Assembly: GCF_025766255.1 (NCBI RefSeq)
Contig: NW_026516683.1
Coordinates: 248,001 to 312,000, forward strand
DNA: 64,000 nucleotides
DNA from: Zychaea mexicana
Lineage: Eukaryota > Mucoromycota > Mucoromycetes > Mucorales > Lichtheimiaceae
Direction: 5' to 3'
Part shown: piece after piece, positions 46,607-56,600 of the stretch
Layout of the letters: each line of letters begins with the position of its first letter
How positions within the stretch are numbered: position 1 is the stretch's first letter
Notes under the pieces: generated by a model
What the model saw: only the letters and a program-made list of their open reading frames with translations
Told to the model about the DNA's origin: nothing
Databases searched by the model: none
Program-made: the position numbers and the translations under genes

Positions 46607-48511
46607 ATGGCAGTACCCGAATTGCCAACCGAAGTCATCATTCTCATCATCGATTACCTCCCACGCGCTCATATTGTACGTCTTCTCACAGTCAATCGTC
46701 ACTGGCGCGATGTCATTACTGCGCGTTTGTATCGAACGATCTGCATCCGTAGTATACAAGAACAATACGAATACCGCAATTTATTTAATGAGACGCGACG
46801 ACGACGATTACGGCAGCAACAATCACAATCACAGCATCACCAACAAGACCAGCAAGAGGAAGAGGAAGAGGATCAATCACCTGGACAACAACAAGCAGAC
46901 AAGCAGCCTAGTGCTGCCGAAGATGGCAGCAATAACAAGAATACGAGTGGATTCTATTCGTCAGAAAACTATGGACTCTACGTCCGCGAGCTGGATCTGT
47001 CTATACCCTACAGCGGCAAAGATATCACTGACTCATTACTGTATGATCTGGCGCTCGATTGTCCCAATCTTGAAGTTTTGAACTTGTACAATTGTCACCG
47101 CGTCACTACGGTTGCGGTCAAACGTGTTTTAGCCCAATGCAAAAAGATGAAACACTTGTATCTATCCATGGCCACTAGGATCGATGCACGGTGTCTCCAC
47201 CAACAACTACCGCAGCAACCTTCAACAGCAACAACAACAACAACAGCCTCATCCTTATTATCATTACGAGGACGACGACTACGACGAAGACAACGACAAC
47301 ACCAACTGATACAGGAAGAAGAACAAGAACAAGACTCTTCATCTTCTGGACTTGAGTTACAGACGCTCAATATCTTTGGCCTCGCCCATTTCTTCTTGCG
47401 CTATCGACCAGCAACAGTCTTGGCATCACTCAAAACGCTCAAGGCAGGCCAATGGTTAGATCGACAAACGATCCGATTGTTAAGCCATCTACAGCATGTA
47501 TCGCTAGACGGAATGGATTCCGAACATATCACGCTCCTCGTTGAACGGAATCAAGACTTGCGGTCGATTCGGCTTGTGCGGTGTCGATTGATTCCACCAT
47601 TATTGGATCAGTTGGTGGCTCAAAAGCATCTGACGACCCTGGAATTGCATCGGTGTAAACTACCCGCCGTTCTAACACAACAACACCAACAAGGAGGAGA
47701 AGCGGATTATAGTTACAGTAGTAGTAGCAGTAATGATGCTAATGTTGATTATGGCCGCAGAGGTGGGTATGACGATAGAATGATGACATTGTTGTTACCT
47801 AAACCTCTGCATGATCATTCCACTGCTACTACCATGGCTTCCAATGATCTTCACTACTACAATTACTATTATGAATCCATGCAACGCCTCGAGTTCAAGT
47901 ACATGGATGTGGGGACCATCCAACAAATTGTGGAACACTGTTCAGGCCGTCTGACATCGTTTACAGCGCCGTACAATACAACTGACGCCGTACTCGATGC
48001 TTTACGTTCCCACTGTCCTAGGTTAAGACGGCTATCCTTGGTCACTCGAGGTGGTGGTGGTGGTGTTGACGCTCATATCAGTTTAGACTGCCTGCAGCGG
48101 ACACTGCAGACGTACACATCCACTCTGGTTCATTTGGAGCTTAGCATCCAACCACAGCCTGCAGCCCTCGTCGAGCGGGTACTCTTGCAATGGCCTAACC
48201 CGAACTTGCAGGTACTCATCCTCCGATCTCGGATATCCTTGCCACTCTTACAAAATCTGGCTCGTTTGTATCCTTCATTACGCGTGTTATACATTGCTAG
48301 CACGCCGGAGTCCTTGTCAGAAGCAGAAGTAGACCAGTACCTTTTGGGGCACGATAAATTGCAGCACCTTGAAGCACTCATGTTGTACGATCGGCGTACT
48401 ACTACTACTAGTGGTGGTGGTGCTAGCGATACAGCAACGGCCGATCGACGAAATTACCTTGCGCTAAAAAATTGTTATGATTATTGGTCACTTAGAAAGG
48501 AAATTTGGTGA
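46607..48511 (+). CDS. F-box / leucine-rich protein, single exon, 634 aa
   Basis: The ATG at 46607 has a favourable context (GAAGCCATGG). Residues 1-45 form an F-box (VPELPTEVIILIIDYLPRAHIVRLLTVNRHWRDV), so it probably binds SKP1 in an SCF ubiquitin ligase. Residues about 70-125 are a Gln/Glu-rich linker encoded by CAA/CAG/GAG repeats. The rest has irregular leucine-rich repeats (LEVLNLYNCHRVTTVAVKRVL, LTTLELHRCKLPAVL, LRSIRLVRCRL, LRRLSLVTRG, LQVLILRSRISL) interrupted by low-complexity loops (Ser/Asn/Tyr-rich at about 370-390 and a Gly run encoded by GGT repeats). It has no introns, unlike most genes in this window, which fits a retro-copied or recently expanded member of a lineage-specific family. 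The other F-box gene at 13.4-15.7 kb is only distantly similar. The substrate is unknown. Confidence 0.87.
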   Translation: MAVPELPTEVIILIIDYLPRAHIVRLLTVNRHWRDVITARLYRTICIRSIQEQYEYRNLFNETRRRRLRQQQSQSQHHQQDQQEEEEEDQSPGQQQADKQPSAAEDGSNNKNTSGFYSSENYGLYVRELDLSIPYSGKDITDSLLYDLALDCPNLEVLNLYNCHRVTTVAVKRVLAQCKKMKHLYLSMATRIDARCLHQQLPQQPSTATTTTTASSLLSLRGRRLRRRQRQHQLIQEEEQEQDSSSSGLELQTLNIFGLAHFFLRYRPATVLASLKTLKAGQWLDRQTIRLLSHLQHVSLDGMDSEHITLLVERNQDLRSIRLVRCRLIPPLLDQLVAQKHLTTLELHRCKLPAVLTQQHQQGGEADYSYSSSSSNDANVDYGRRGGYDDRMMTLLLPKPLHDHSTATTMASNDLHYYNYYYESMQRLEFKYMDVGTIQQIVEHCSGRLTSFTAPYNTTDAVLDALRSHCPRLRRLSLVTRGGGGGVDAHISLDCLQRTLQTYTSTLVHLELSIQPQPAALVERVLLQWPNPNLQVLILRSRISLPLLQNLARLYPSLRVLYIASTPESLSEAEVDQYLLGHDKLQHLEALMLYDRRTTTTSGGGASDTATADRRNYLALKNCYDYWSLRKEIW

Positions 48512-49021
48512 TTTCATTCAATGATGGATGGGGTACTCGTTTAAACTGGTAAGTATAGGTGGCCGTCATGGCCTAACTATTATAATTTTGGCTGGTGGTT
48601 GGGGGTTTGTGCTATTACCATTCTGTTCTCACCTGTATTAGTGCTATTGAATAGCTCGGACCAGTAGTTCCGAAAAAAATGCTATACACACATGTAAAGT
48701 AATTGATTACAGTTTTGATCCAAATAAATAAATAGTAGATGGTAAATAATGCTTAATGGCTGAGGGCTGATGACTCTGATGAGGATGGCAATGATTTTAA
48801 TAGTAACAGAATGATGTTTGATAGTATATGATGTTGTTTATATGTACACAATGCATATGATGATGATGGTGAAGGCGATAATGCAGAATCATAGCCTGCG
48901 CCATATGCATATGATGATGATGGGAGGATCTCGGCGATGAGAGGGGAAAACAGAAGAAACAGGAGAGCTATACTATAGGATGATAGATGCGAGTAGGTGG
49001 CGGTGGTATACAAAAAAAAGC
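48512..49021. other. Convergent intergenic region with GAT/ATG-rich repeats
   Basis: 3' flanks of two convergent genes. At 48855-48925 the string CATATGATGATGATGG occurs twice in slightly different form, a short imperfect direct repeat. No gene is seen. Confidence 0.5.
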
Positions 49022-50722
49022 TTAATGGAAAAGTGCAGAAATGCGTTTACGCGTCTTTTTCTTCAACGATAACGAGGAAGTAGTGCTCTTGTCGTTGCTG
49101 GAATCACCTTGTGCTTGTTGCTGGCTTTTGGGTGGTGGTGGTGGTGGTGTTCCAGGTACTTTGCTTCGTCTTCCCAATGTAAAGAAGTGGCGTGGCGTCG
49201 CGTTGTTATTGTTGTTGCTGGTCTTGTTTGTTTCGTCGTGATGACTTGAGAGAATGCTTGCGGCTCGTTTTGGTAAGCGCATGCTCAAGGTTTTATGCAC
49301 AACAGGAGTAGTAGCATCATCGCCATGATTTTTTTTGTTGTTGTCTTGGCGGATGCTGCCATTGCTTCGCTTGCTACCGATACCTAAGCTTGACGTGCGG
49401 ATAGGCAGGATGATCCCATTTTTGCGTGAGGATGTGCTTTCACTTGGCTGTTGTGGCGAAAGCTCATTACTGCCGCTCTGTTTCGTAGTAGCAGTGTTCT
49501 TGTTCTTGCCTGCCATACGGGCCAAAAGACTGCTGCTTTGTGAAGTGCTGGTGGTGGTATGCACAGAGGAGGCTGTGGTTGCAGGTACGTTGTCTTCCTC
49601 CAATGTGGTCGTCGATGGCTGCTTCTCGAGTTCCTGCTGCTGTGGTTGTTCTTGTACCTGTGGTTGGTTCTGCTGTTGTTCTTGTGTGTCCACGCCCTTT
49701 CCTTTGTGCTCTTGCTCCTCCTGCTGCTGTGACAGACGAGGTAAAGAAGGAGGCTGAAGGGAGGTCTCACTGGCATCAGATGTGAGCGCCGTATCGTCAG
49801 AGTTGTGCTCTTCGCTGCTGTTATCGATGTGGCTGCTGCTCTTGCTATGCACGGATGCGCTTTTTTTGGTACTAGTCCCAGGTTCTGAAGGAGGCGCACT
49901 GTCATTCTTTTCCACAACTGCAGCTACGACAATGGGCGTTTCCTTTTCTTGTTTGATTGCCGAAGCTGTATCATTGTCTCTGTTCTTGCTCTCAATGCTG
50001 ACAGAGGATGGAACTTGGCCACGGTTCTCTTTGTTCTCCTCAGACACTGCCATTGCTGTTGTTGGTGATGGCGTGGTGATTGGTTCCTCTGTTAGCTGCT
50101 TATGTGATTCTGGCGTTTCAACTACTGCTGCTGCAGCAGCAGCGGCAGCGACAGCATGGTTTTCTGGCTCGGGCACCTTGACGCCTTCTTTCTTTGCAAC
50201 GGTATCAGTAACGGGCTTCTTTTCTTGTCGCGCTGTTTGGATCGTCGTCGTCGTCGTCGTCGTCGTCGTCGGTGTTTCATCAACGGGAGCGGGCTTGGTC
50301 GTGGAATGAGTGTCAATTAAATCAGACTTTTTGTTATTTGTGGTCTTCGTCAATGATGCTGTTGCTGCAAGTGATGCGGGCCCCTGCGTTTGCTTTTGCT
50401 GCTGCATGTTTGGCGACACAGCATCAGCAGCTACAGTATTATTCTTGCTATCGTCGCCCATTATAGAAGCAGGTGCCAGCAGAATGGAAGACGCGTTCTG
50501 GTTGAGTATGGCTACAACGGTTGTCACGGCAACAAAGACGATCACGCGAAGTGCCAACAGGACCATGGCGACGGCTTGAATAAGACGTGGCTGTTGTTGC
50601 TCCTTATTGATACTGCTGCTGCTGCTACTGTTACTGTTACTGTTGTTAAGCGAAGATGGAAGAGTTGGATGCATGGCCAGCAGGGTCAGCACGGCAAGTA
50701 AAAGCAAGTCAACGAAAAACAT
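49022..50722 (-). CDS. Membrane-anchored low-complexity protein, 566 aa, unknown
   Basis: I recognise no family. An intact single-exon frame opens at the ATG ending at 50722. Residues 2-18 (FFVDLLLLAVLTLLAMH) and about 48-75 (LIQAVAMVLLALRVIVFVAVTTVVAIL) are hydrophobic, giving two likely membrane helices joined by a Ser/Asn-rich loop. The remaining 480 residues are low complexity: Thr runs, an Ala run (HAVAAAAAAAAVVE), many Lys/Glu/Gln/Pro, and long Ser/Gln stretches. Towards the C-terminus short basic patches appear (KTLSMRLPKRAASIL, HFFTLGRRSKVPG), then PPPPPP and a basic end TRKRISALFH. This looks like an N-terminally anchored protein with a disordered tail holding basic or proline-rich docking motifs. 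The length and clean frame argue for a real gene. Confidence 0.7.
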   Translation of the reverse strand: MFFVDLLLLAVLTLLAMHPTLPSSLNNSNSNSSSSSSINKEQQQPRLIQAVAMVLLALRVIVFVAVTTVVAILNQNASSILLAPASIMGDDSKNNTVAADAVSPNMQQQKQTQGPASLAATASLTKTTNNKKSDLIDTHSTTKPAPVDETPTTTTTTTTTIQTARQEKKPVTDTVAKKEGVKVPEPENHAVAAAAAAAAVVETPESHKQLTEEPITTPSPTTAMAVSEENKENRGQVPSSVSIESKNRDNDTASAIKQEKETPIVVAAVVEKNDSAPPSEPGTSTKKSASVHSKSSSHIDNSSEEHNSDDTALTSDASETSLQPPSLPRLSQQQEEQEHKGKGVDTQEQQQNQPQVQEQPQQQELEKQPSTTTLEEDNVPATTASSVHTTTSTSQSSSLLARMAGKNKNTATTKQSGSNELSPQQPSESTSSRKNGIILPIRTSSLGIGSKRSNGSIRQDNNKKNHGDDATTPVVHKTLSMRLPKRAASILSSHHDETNKTSNNNNNATPRHFFTLGRRSKVPGTPPPPPPKSQQQAQGDSSNDKSTTSSLSLKKKTRKRISALFH

Positions 50723-51151
50723 TTCATAAAGTTTGTTGTAAAGTCGGTGTGCAGAGAGTTGGGATCGTCGCTAGTGAGCAAAGAGAGAGTGAGAGTGAAA
50801 GAAGGGAAGAAGAAGAAGAAGAAAGAAAGGTTTTGCTGTTGAGTTTAGTTTTATTTATAAGATATCAGTTTCACTAATAAAAATAGGAGGTCAAGTTTTA
50901 GTTTTTATTTGGGTTGCGTGATGAATGGTGCCAAGGGAAAAGGTTTGAAAATGCGGAGAGAACCATAGCAACGAGGAGTGGGGGGGGAGGTGGAAAGTGT
51001 CGATTGCTGCTGCTGCTGCTGTTGCTGCTGTGCGTGCAGAGGCTTGGGGGGACAAGGGCAGGGAGAAGGAGCGTAAAAAAGAAAACCAATCGTCCGGTCA
51101 TTTATGTGTGATTATATGATAGAGCGACTGTGTTACTAGGCAGAGTGTGTG
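50723..51151. other. Intergenic with microsatellites
   Basis: Contains a GAA/GAAA purine tract (about 50795-50830) and a GCT trinucleotide run (about 51005-51035). It is the promoter of the membrane-anchored protein and the 3' flank of the phosphodiesterase. No gene is seen. Confidence 0.55.
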
Positions 51152-53100
51152 TTACCGGGGAGACGCAACATGCCGCTGCCGCTCCAGACATTTATCCACC
51201 AGGTCTCCACGACTCAGTCTCCTCTCGCCCCGGACCTTGAGCTTGTGGCGGTACAGATAATACCCAGGCTCTTCGCTTTTCCGTCGACTCTTGTCATTCC
51301 CTAGCACCGACAGCATCGGCGACTTGTTGACTGCTGCTTGCGCCTGTCGTTGTTCCTCCTTGATACCAGTGTCACTGATACTCCGTAGCCCTAAATATTT
51401 GCGGCGTGATTTGCCAGACCCAATCACCCGCTCTTCTAGCTCGTCGGGAATGACAACCATCCCTGCTGCCACGCTCACACGTCGGCCAGCCGGGTTTAGA
51501 ATGTGTCGATCTGGAAGCATGTCTGTGGGCTGCCGTCCACGGTCCGAGGAACACGATGAAGAAGAGTCGCCCCCGGCTCCTCCAGTGGATGACGATGCGT
51601 AATGAGGACGATGGTGGAAATAGGTGTTGTGCAGCTGCTTCTGAGCCTCGATATCTGGAGTATTCGGTGCCTTGATCTGATCCAACACGCCGTTGTCATT
51701 CATGTTGCTACTGCTGCTACTGCCATTGTTCAAGTACCACTGTTGCTCCTCCCGTTCCTCTTGTTGCGCTTCCAGCGTTAGCCATCTATTCCGATTCGTG
51801 GCCAGCTCTTTAATCAAAGCGTCAGCCTTGGGAAACATGGCGGCAAAGATTTCAAAGTATGGGCTGACGACAAAATCGCCAAATTGCAGGCCAATCGTCG
51901 TCTGCGTCACCTGATCCCGGTCCATGTTGGGTGATACTGGGAGTCCGTGCTCCTTTTCCAACTCGCCTTGGCGGAAAAATTCCTCGCATACCAGATCCGA
52001 CCACTTGCAGCAGATCGGCCACGGCCTGAGCGCATTGCTAATGTCTGCACCATGCAGTATGATCTGACACAGCATCTGTCGTTCCCTGTAATCCAGCTGG
52101 TTGTGCAGATTCGGTGGATCGTCTTCGTCGAAATAGCTTTGTTCTTCGAAATTATGCAGCGGGCTCTTGTCGCCCTTGGTCTCAAAGATGTCTTTCATTT
52201 GTACGCACGGGTCGGTTGGGACAGAGAGTGTGCTGAGCATACTGCTGCTGCTACTTGTGGTGGTATTGTTGCTACTACTGTTCTTATTGTTGCTGTTGCT
52301 GTGGGTCCGTGATCGCACATGATAGCACACCTGGTGTGGCGGTATCGGCTGTGATGATGATGATAATGATGATGTTGGTGGTACAATGTCACTGCACTCG
52401 CTACTCGTTTCGAACTGGTCTTGAGCAACAATCTCCAATAAGCTAGCGAAATTCTCTTGGAGTTCGTAATGGAAAACCATATCCGTCGACAAAATCATCT
52501 TGACGATCGATGTGCGCATCTGATCCTCGGTGGTCGGCGGGAACGTGTGTGCCGTGCTAATCTCTTCGACATGACGTAGTAACTTGTGCTTGGACAGTAG
52601 ATCCATGGCTAGCGTACATGAATAGCTCTCGAGCACTGATTTTTTATTGTATCGGATCGCCAGTTCCGTTTGTAGATTCACTTGGTAATTGTTGTTACAC
52701 CCGGGCTATCCCCAATGGTTAGCATGATAGTGTTATTTTATTCCCGCGAACCAAAACAACTTACATGACCGATGTCGTGACACAAAGCGGCAATGAATAA
52801 TGCGGCGACATCGATGCGTGATAGATAATTCAGCACCTCGAACTGAAAGAGCATATGATATATCACTATGGTTACGTCTGCTGCATGATAGAACGAGTGG
52901 TACGGATTGACATGGTAGCCGAGATCAACATCGATTAAGAAATCAAGGAATTCAGAAGCGTTGATCCCCAGTGTGCGATAAATGCCAAGCCGATCCGCAT
53001 AGCCTAACAACATGCCGTATATCGCCGCGCGGGGCTTGTCCAACAGGGTGAATTCCAGCGAGTACGTGTATGGTTCTTTGGGATCCGCGATCTTTAGCAT
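51152..53100 (-). CDS. Class I (HD-domain) cyclic nucleotide phosphodiesterase
   Basis: Hydrolyses cAMP and/or cGMP, which lowers protein kinase A signalling. Exon 1 (53100 to about 52770) contains YSLEFTLLDKPRAAIYGMLLG, VDLGYHVNPYHSFYHAADVTIV, and ends ALCHDIGH. An intron (about 52706-52766) joins it to PGCNNNYQVN, making the PDEase signature HDIGHPGCNNNYQVN. Further conserved blocks are LAIRYNKKSVLESYS, HILSTDM-type helix TSIVKMILSTDMVFHYEL, and HGADISNALRPW with the metal-binding Asp, then EFFRQGELEKEHGLPVSPNMDR. A Ser/Asn/Thr-rich insert of about 80 residues lies inside the catalytic domain before HGADISN. The C-terminal part (about 200 residues) is low complexity with a conserved-looking basic end. 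All metal ligands are present. The true N-terminus may include an upstream exon in 53250-53530. Yeast PDE2 and human PDE families are the relatives. Confidence 0.88.
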
Positions 53101-53647
53101 TTTCTTTAGTGATATAAAAAGCCGTTGGAAGAAGAATCAGAAAAGTGCATGAGCATACATGTAGTGATTCAATGAAGCCTCCCCGACTCCCATTGGACTG
53201 AGAAGCCCTTTCGATTCAGCGAATTCTACTTTTCTTTTTCGGTCTGAGAATCCTTACACTTTCGATCTGGAATAGCTCTTCCACAGACAGGTTGTTGTGC
53301 CGCAGTATAAGCATAAGGAGACAGTTGTTGGGTTTTTACTACTGCTGTTGTTATATGACGCGAGGGGGTTATTTGGTGAGAAGAGCAGGGGTGGTGCTGT
53401 GGATGAGGCAAGGTTTGAACAGAAAAAATTAGGGTGAAGAGAAACTGTTAATAAAGGGAGGATATATATAATATTAGAAGCAGTAATAGTAACACTCGCT
53501 TTTTCAGTGTGTGCGAAAAAAAAAAAATAGTACACAGAAAACGGAAAGAGAGAGAGCTGTTATGCTACTCTCCTCCCCCGCACCTCATGCGAATTTTTTT
53601 CAAGAAACATGGGTAAATCCTTTTCTTTTATTGAAATTATTCAGTTC
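53101..53647. other. Intergenic, phosphodiesterase upstream
   Basis: 5' flank of the phosphodiesterase and 3' flank of SCC3. Minus-strand frames at 53226-53411 and 53254-53535 could hold an extra N-terminal exon of the phosphodiesterase (the latter could splice in phase just before the called ATG), but this is unproven. Confidence 0.4.
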
Positions 53648-56600
53648 TTATTGCTGTGGTTGTTGTTGTTGTTGTGGTTGTTGTGCTGTTGCGGCAGCTG
53701 TTGCTGCTGCGTGCTGGTTGTCGTAACGAAGACCTTTCTTTCTGAGGATTGTGTCAATGTCTTTAATGTATGCATCGTACGCATCCCACTCCTTATCGTT
53801 CGTCTCAACCGTCAGATCAAGCTCGTCCAAGCACTTTTCAATATGTTTGTGTCTAATCATGCAGAAAATTTGATTTCACCCAAAATAAAGTCAGCTACAA
53901 GAACCCTTCCCTTAAAAACAATTTGTTTGTTTGTGTAAAAGAGTAGCAGATGTCTCAGACAGAACAGAACTTACATCTTCGCCACATCGCGTGCTCGTTT
54001 CAATGGTTTGGTTAAGACACTTAGAACCCGGAAGAATTTCAACGCTACACTCATCTCGGCGCGGTTGTGGTTATTCTTGTGCTCGGCTGCCTTTGTGAGC
54101 GCAAAGGTAATACCGTTGAGGTGAATCTGCTCGCATATCACATGTTGCGCCACGTGGCGTGCAGGGTCCTCTTGATCGGCGAGATAGAGTGTTTGAGAGA
54201 CCAGTCGTGCAAATGGCAGAAGCTTGTCAATAGAACGAGGTGCTTGGTTGACATACAATTCGAATGCCTTTGGGGTAAAAAAAAAAAAAAAGAAAGAAAA
54301 AAGGAGTGTGTGTAAGAGGAAACGACTCGCAATTTCGCCAACAAACAAACAAACAAACAAACAACCCCATGCACAAATTATTGAAAAGGTTTACCTGTTT
54401 GATGCCGCCAATATACATGCGGCAAATTCTCTCGGTCTGACTGTCGTCATTGCCAATTACATCCTTCTTTGTTTCCTCGATCAATGCCTTGATGATATCA
54501 TCCGCATCTTCCTCAAGGTGGCCATACTCAGCTGCAAGTGGAATGGCGTATTTGTAGTCAAGCACCTTGGCCATGATGGCGCGCGCTATATTGGCAACAA
54601 GATCCACACCGCCATGGTTGGGCATGGCTGCAAGAATAGAATATAGCGACGAGTCTCGTTTTAGAATTGAATTCTCGCCCCCTCTTCCACCTCGTGTTCA
54701 CTGCTGATAATGGATAATCAAACTTTACCTTCTTCGTCCGAGTCCTCATCATCCTCATTGTTGCTTTCCAATGCTTCCCGCCAGTTTACCAGTTCGGCTG
54801 CAATATACTTTTCGCATTCTTGTTGCACGTTTTCGGGGCATTGGAGATACAGCAGGTCAAGGCCATCGTTGGCAAAGAGATCACTCGAGAATATCCAATA
54901 CAGATCCATGAGGATACCAAATGCCTAATGACAAAAGATTTACACTCTCATAAGCTTCTTACAATCGTTATAATCGATCTGACCGATCAAACATCAAGTA
55001 AAAGAGCTTATCGCATATAAGAAACAAACTTACAGTAGATTTCACAGTGGCTAGTGGCTTGATATCCGTCGACATTGTCACCAAGGTTGTGTATTTCTCC
55101 AACACCCAATCACGGCGTCGTTCGATCTTGCCAACAGCCACTCTGCCTGCTTCGTTCAGTTCGCGATCATTCGACACTCGCTCACACTTCCAGACCATAT
55201 AGCGGAAAAGAATGGCCATGGCGGACAAACTGTTTTGCTTCTCCTTTTTGTATCCGGATACAGCACGGTCCACAAAATGGCCTACGAGTTCGGTGATGTC
55301 TTCATCCATGTCCTCGGATTCGTCCATCATGTCAGTCATATCGATAAAGTTGATCAGATGGTCTAAACGAAGGAGACTGGTGGTTGTGGCATGGATATCA
55401 TCGGCATCGAATCGAGCGCTGGCGATATCCTGTTGTTTTGCTTGAAAGGTTAGTGCTCTGCGTGTTATAGTGTTTAATAAGTTGTCTCTTCATTACCTTT
55501 CCTCGGCAGGCGTCGCGTACTTGAGAAGTGACACGTTCCATCAGTTCGGGGAACTGACGCTCGTTAACATCTCCCAAAAGTTCCACCTTGAACAGATGAT
55601 GCAACGATCCAGCACAGTTTTGTAAAAGTTCAGGCACAGTGGCACCGATGTAGACCTTGATAATCGTCAATAGGAGTTCTTCATACTCCTAGTTAAGAGA
55701 AAAAAACATTACGTGTTATCTTGTGGTGATCTTACAATAGATAGTGGAGCACCTTTCTAAATACACACATGCTCACACAAAACTTACTTTTTGCATTCGT
55801 AATTCTGCATAAACGTTCATATTCATCAGTTGTGGGATAGTAATAAGCTTGATCATATTAGTTGCGCTATCGATATGCTTGGTTAACAGACGAGGCAGAA
55901 CTTGCACCAGGTAGCGTGAGATTGTGCTTCGATTGCTTTCAAGCTGTGCCTCATCCTAAGAAAATAAAGAACCCGACATAATCAATTTCTCTTTCTCTAT
56001 TTCCGTCTGGTAGTAGAGAGAAACTGTACACATACATGAGCCTTCTTTGTCTTGCTATCCGACATATCCAAAAAGCCTCTTTCAGTGATCAGTCGGAGTG
56101 ATGTGACAAGGACTTTGACAAGGACAGTTTCTTCTTCTTCGGCAAGGCGGTAGCATTCTTGAACAACAGGAGCCAAGTTAGCTTGACCTGCAGTAGCGAG
56201 CTCTTCTTGATCTTCTTGATGAGAGCTGCTCGAATGGTCACGTGTCAAGTATTCGGCCAAGCTTTTATAGTCCTGTAAGTTTTTAATCGTAAGTCAGCAA
56301 AAGATATTTTAAATAATGTTTTAAAAGGTAAGGGCATCATCACCTGTAGCACCGACATATGACTCCACAAGGCTTCAACAGCATTCACCACCAATTTATC
56401 GCAAACTTCATCCGACACCACCATGCTCAAAGAATTATCCATGCCTCCGTTCAAACTATTGCTATTACTGCTGTCTCCATGGGGCGTTTCACTCGAAATT
56501 CGTTCGACTAAGAACGTGGCGAGACACTTGAACGAGATCCACGTCTTTTCCACTGCATCATTGTTGGTGTTGTTGCTTTCCGAACCATTGACGTTCATAG

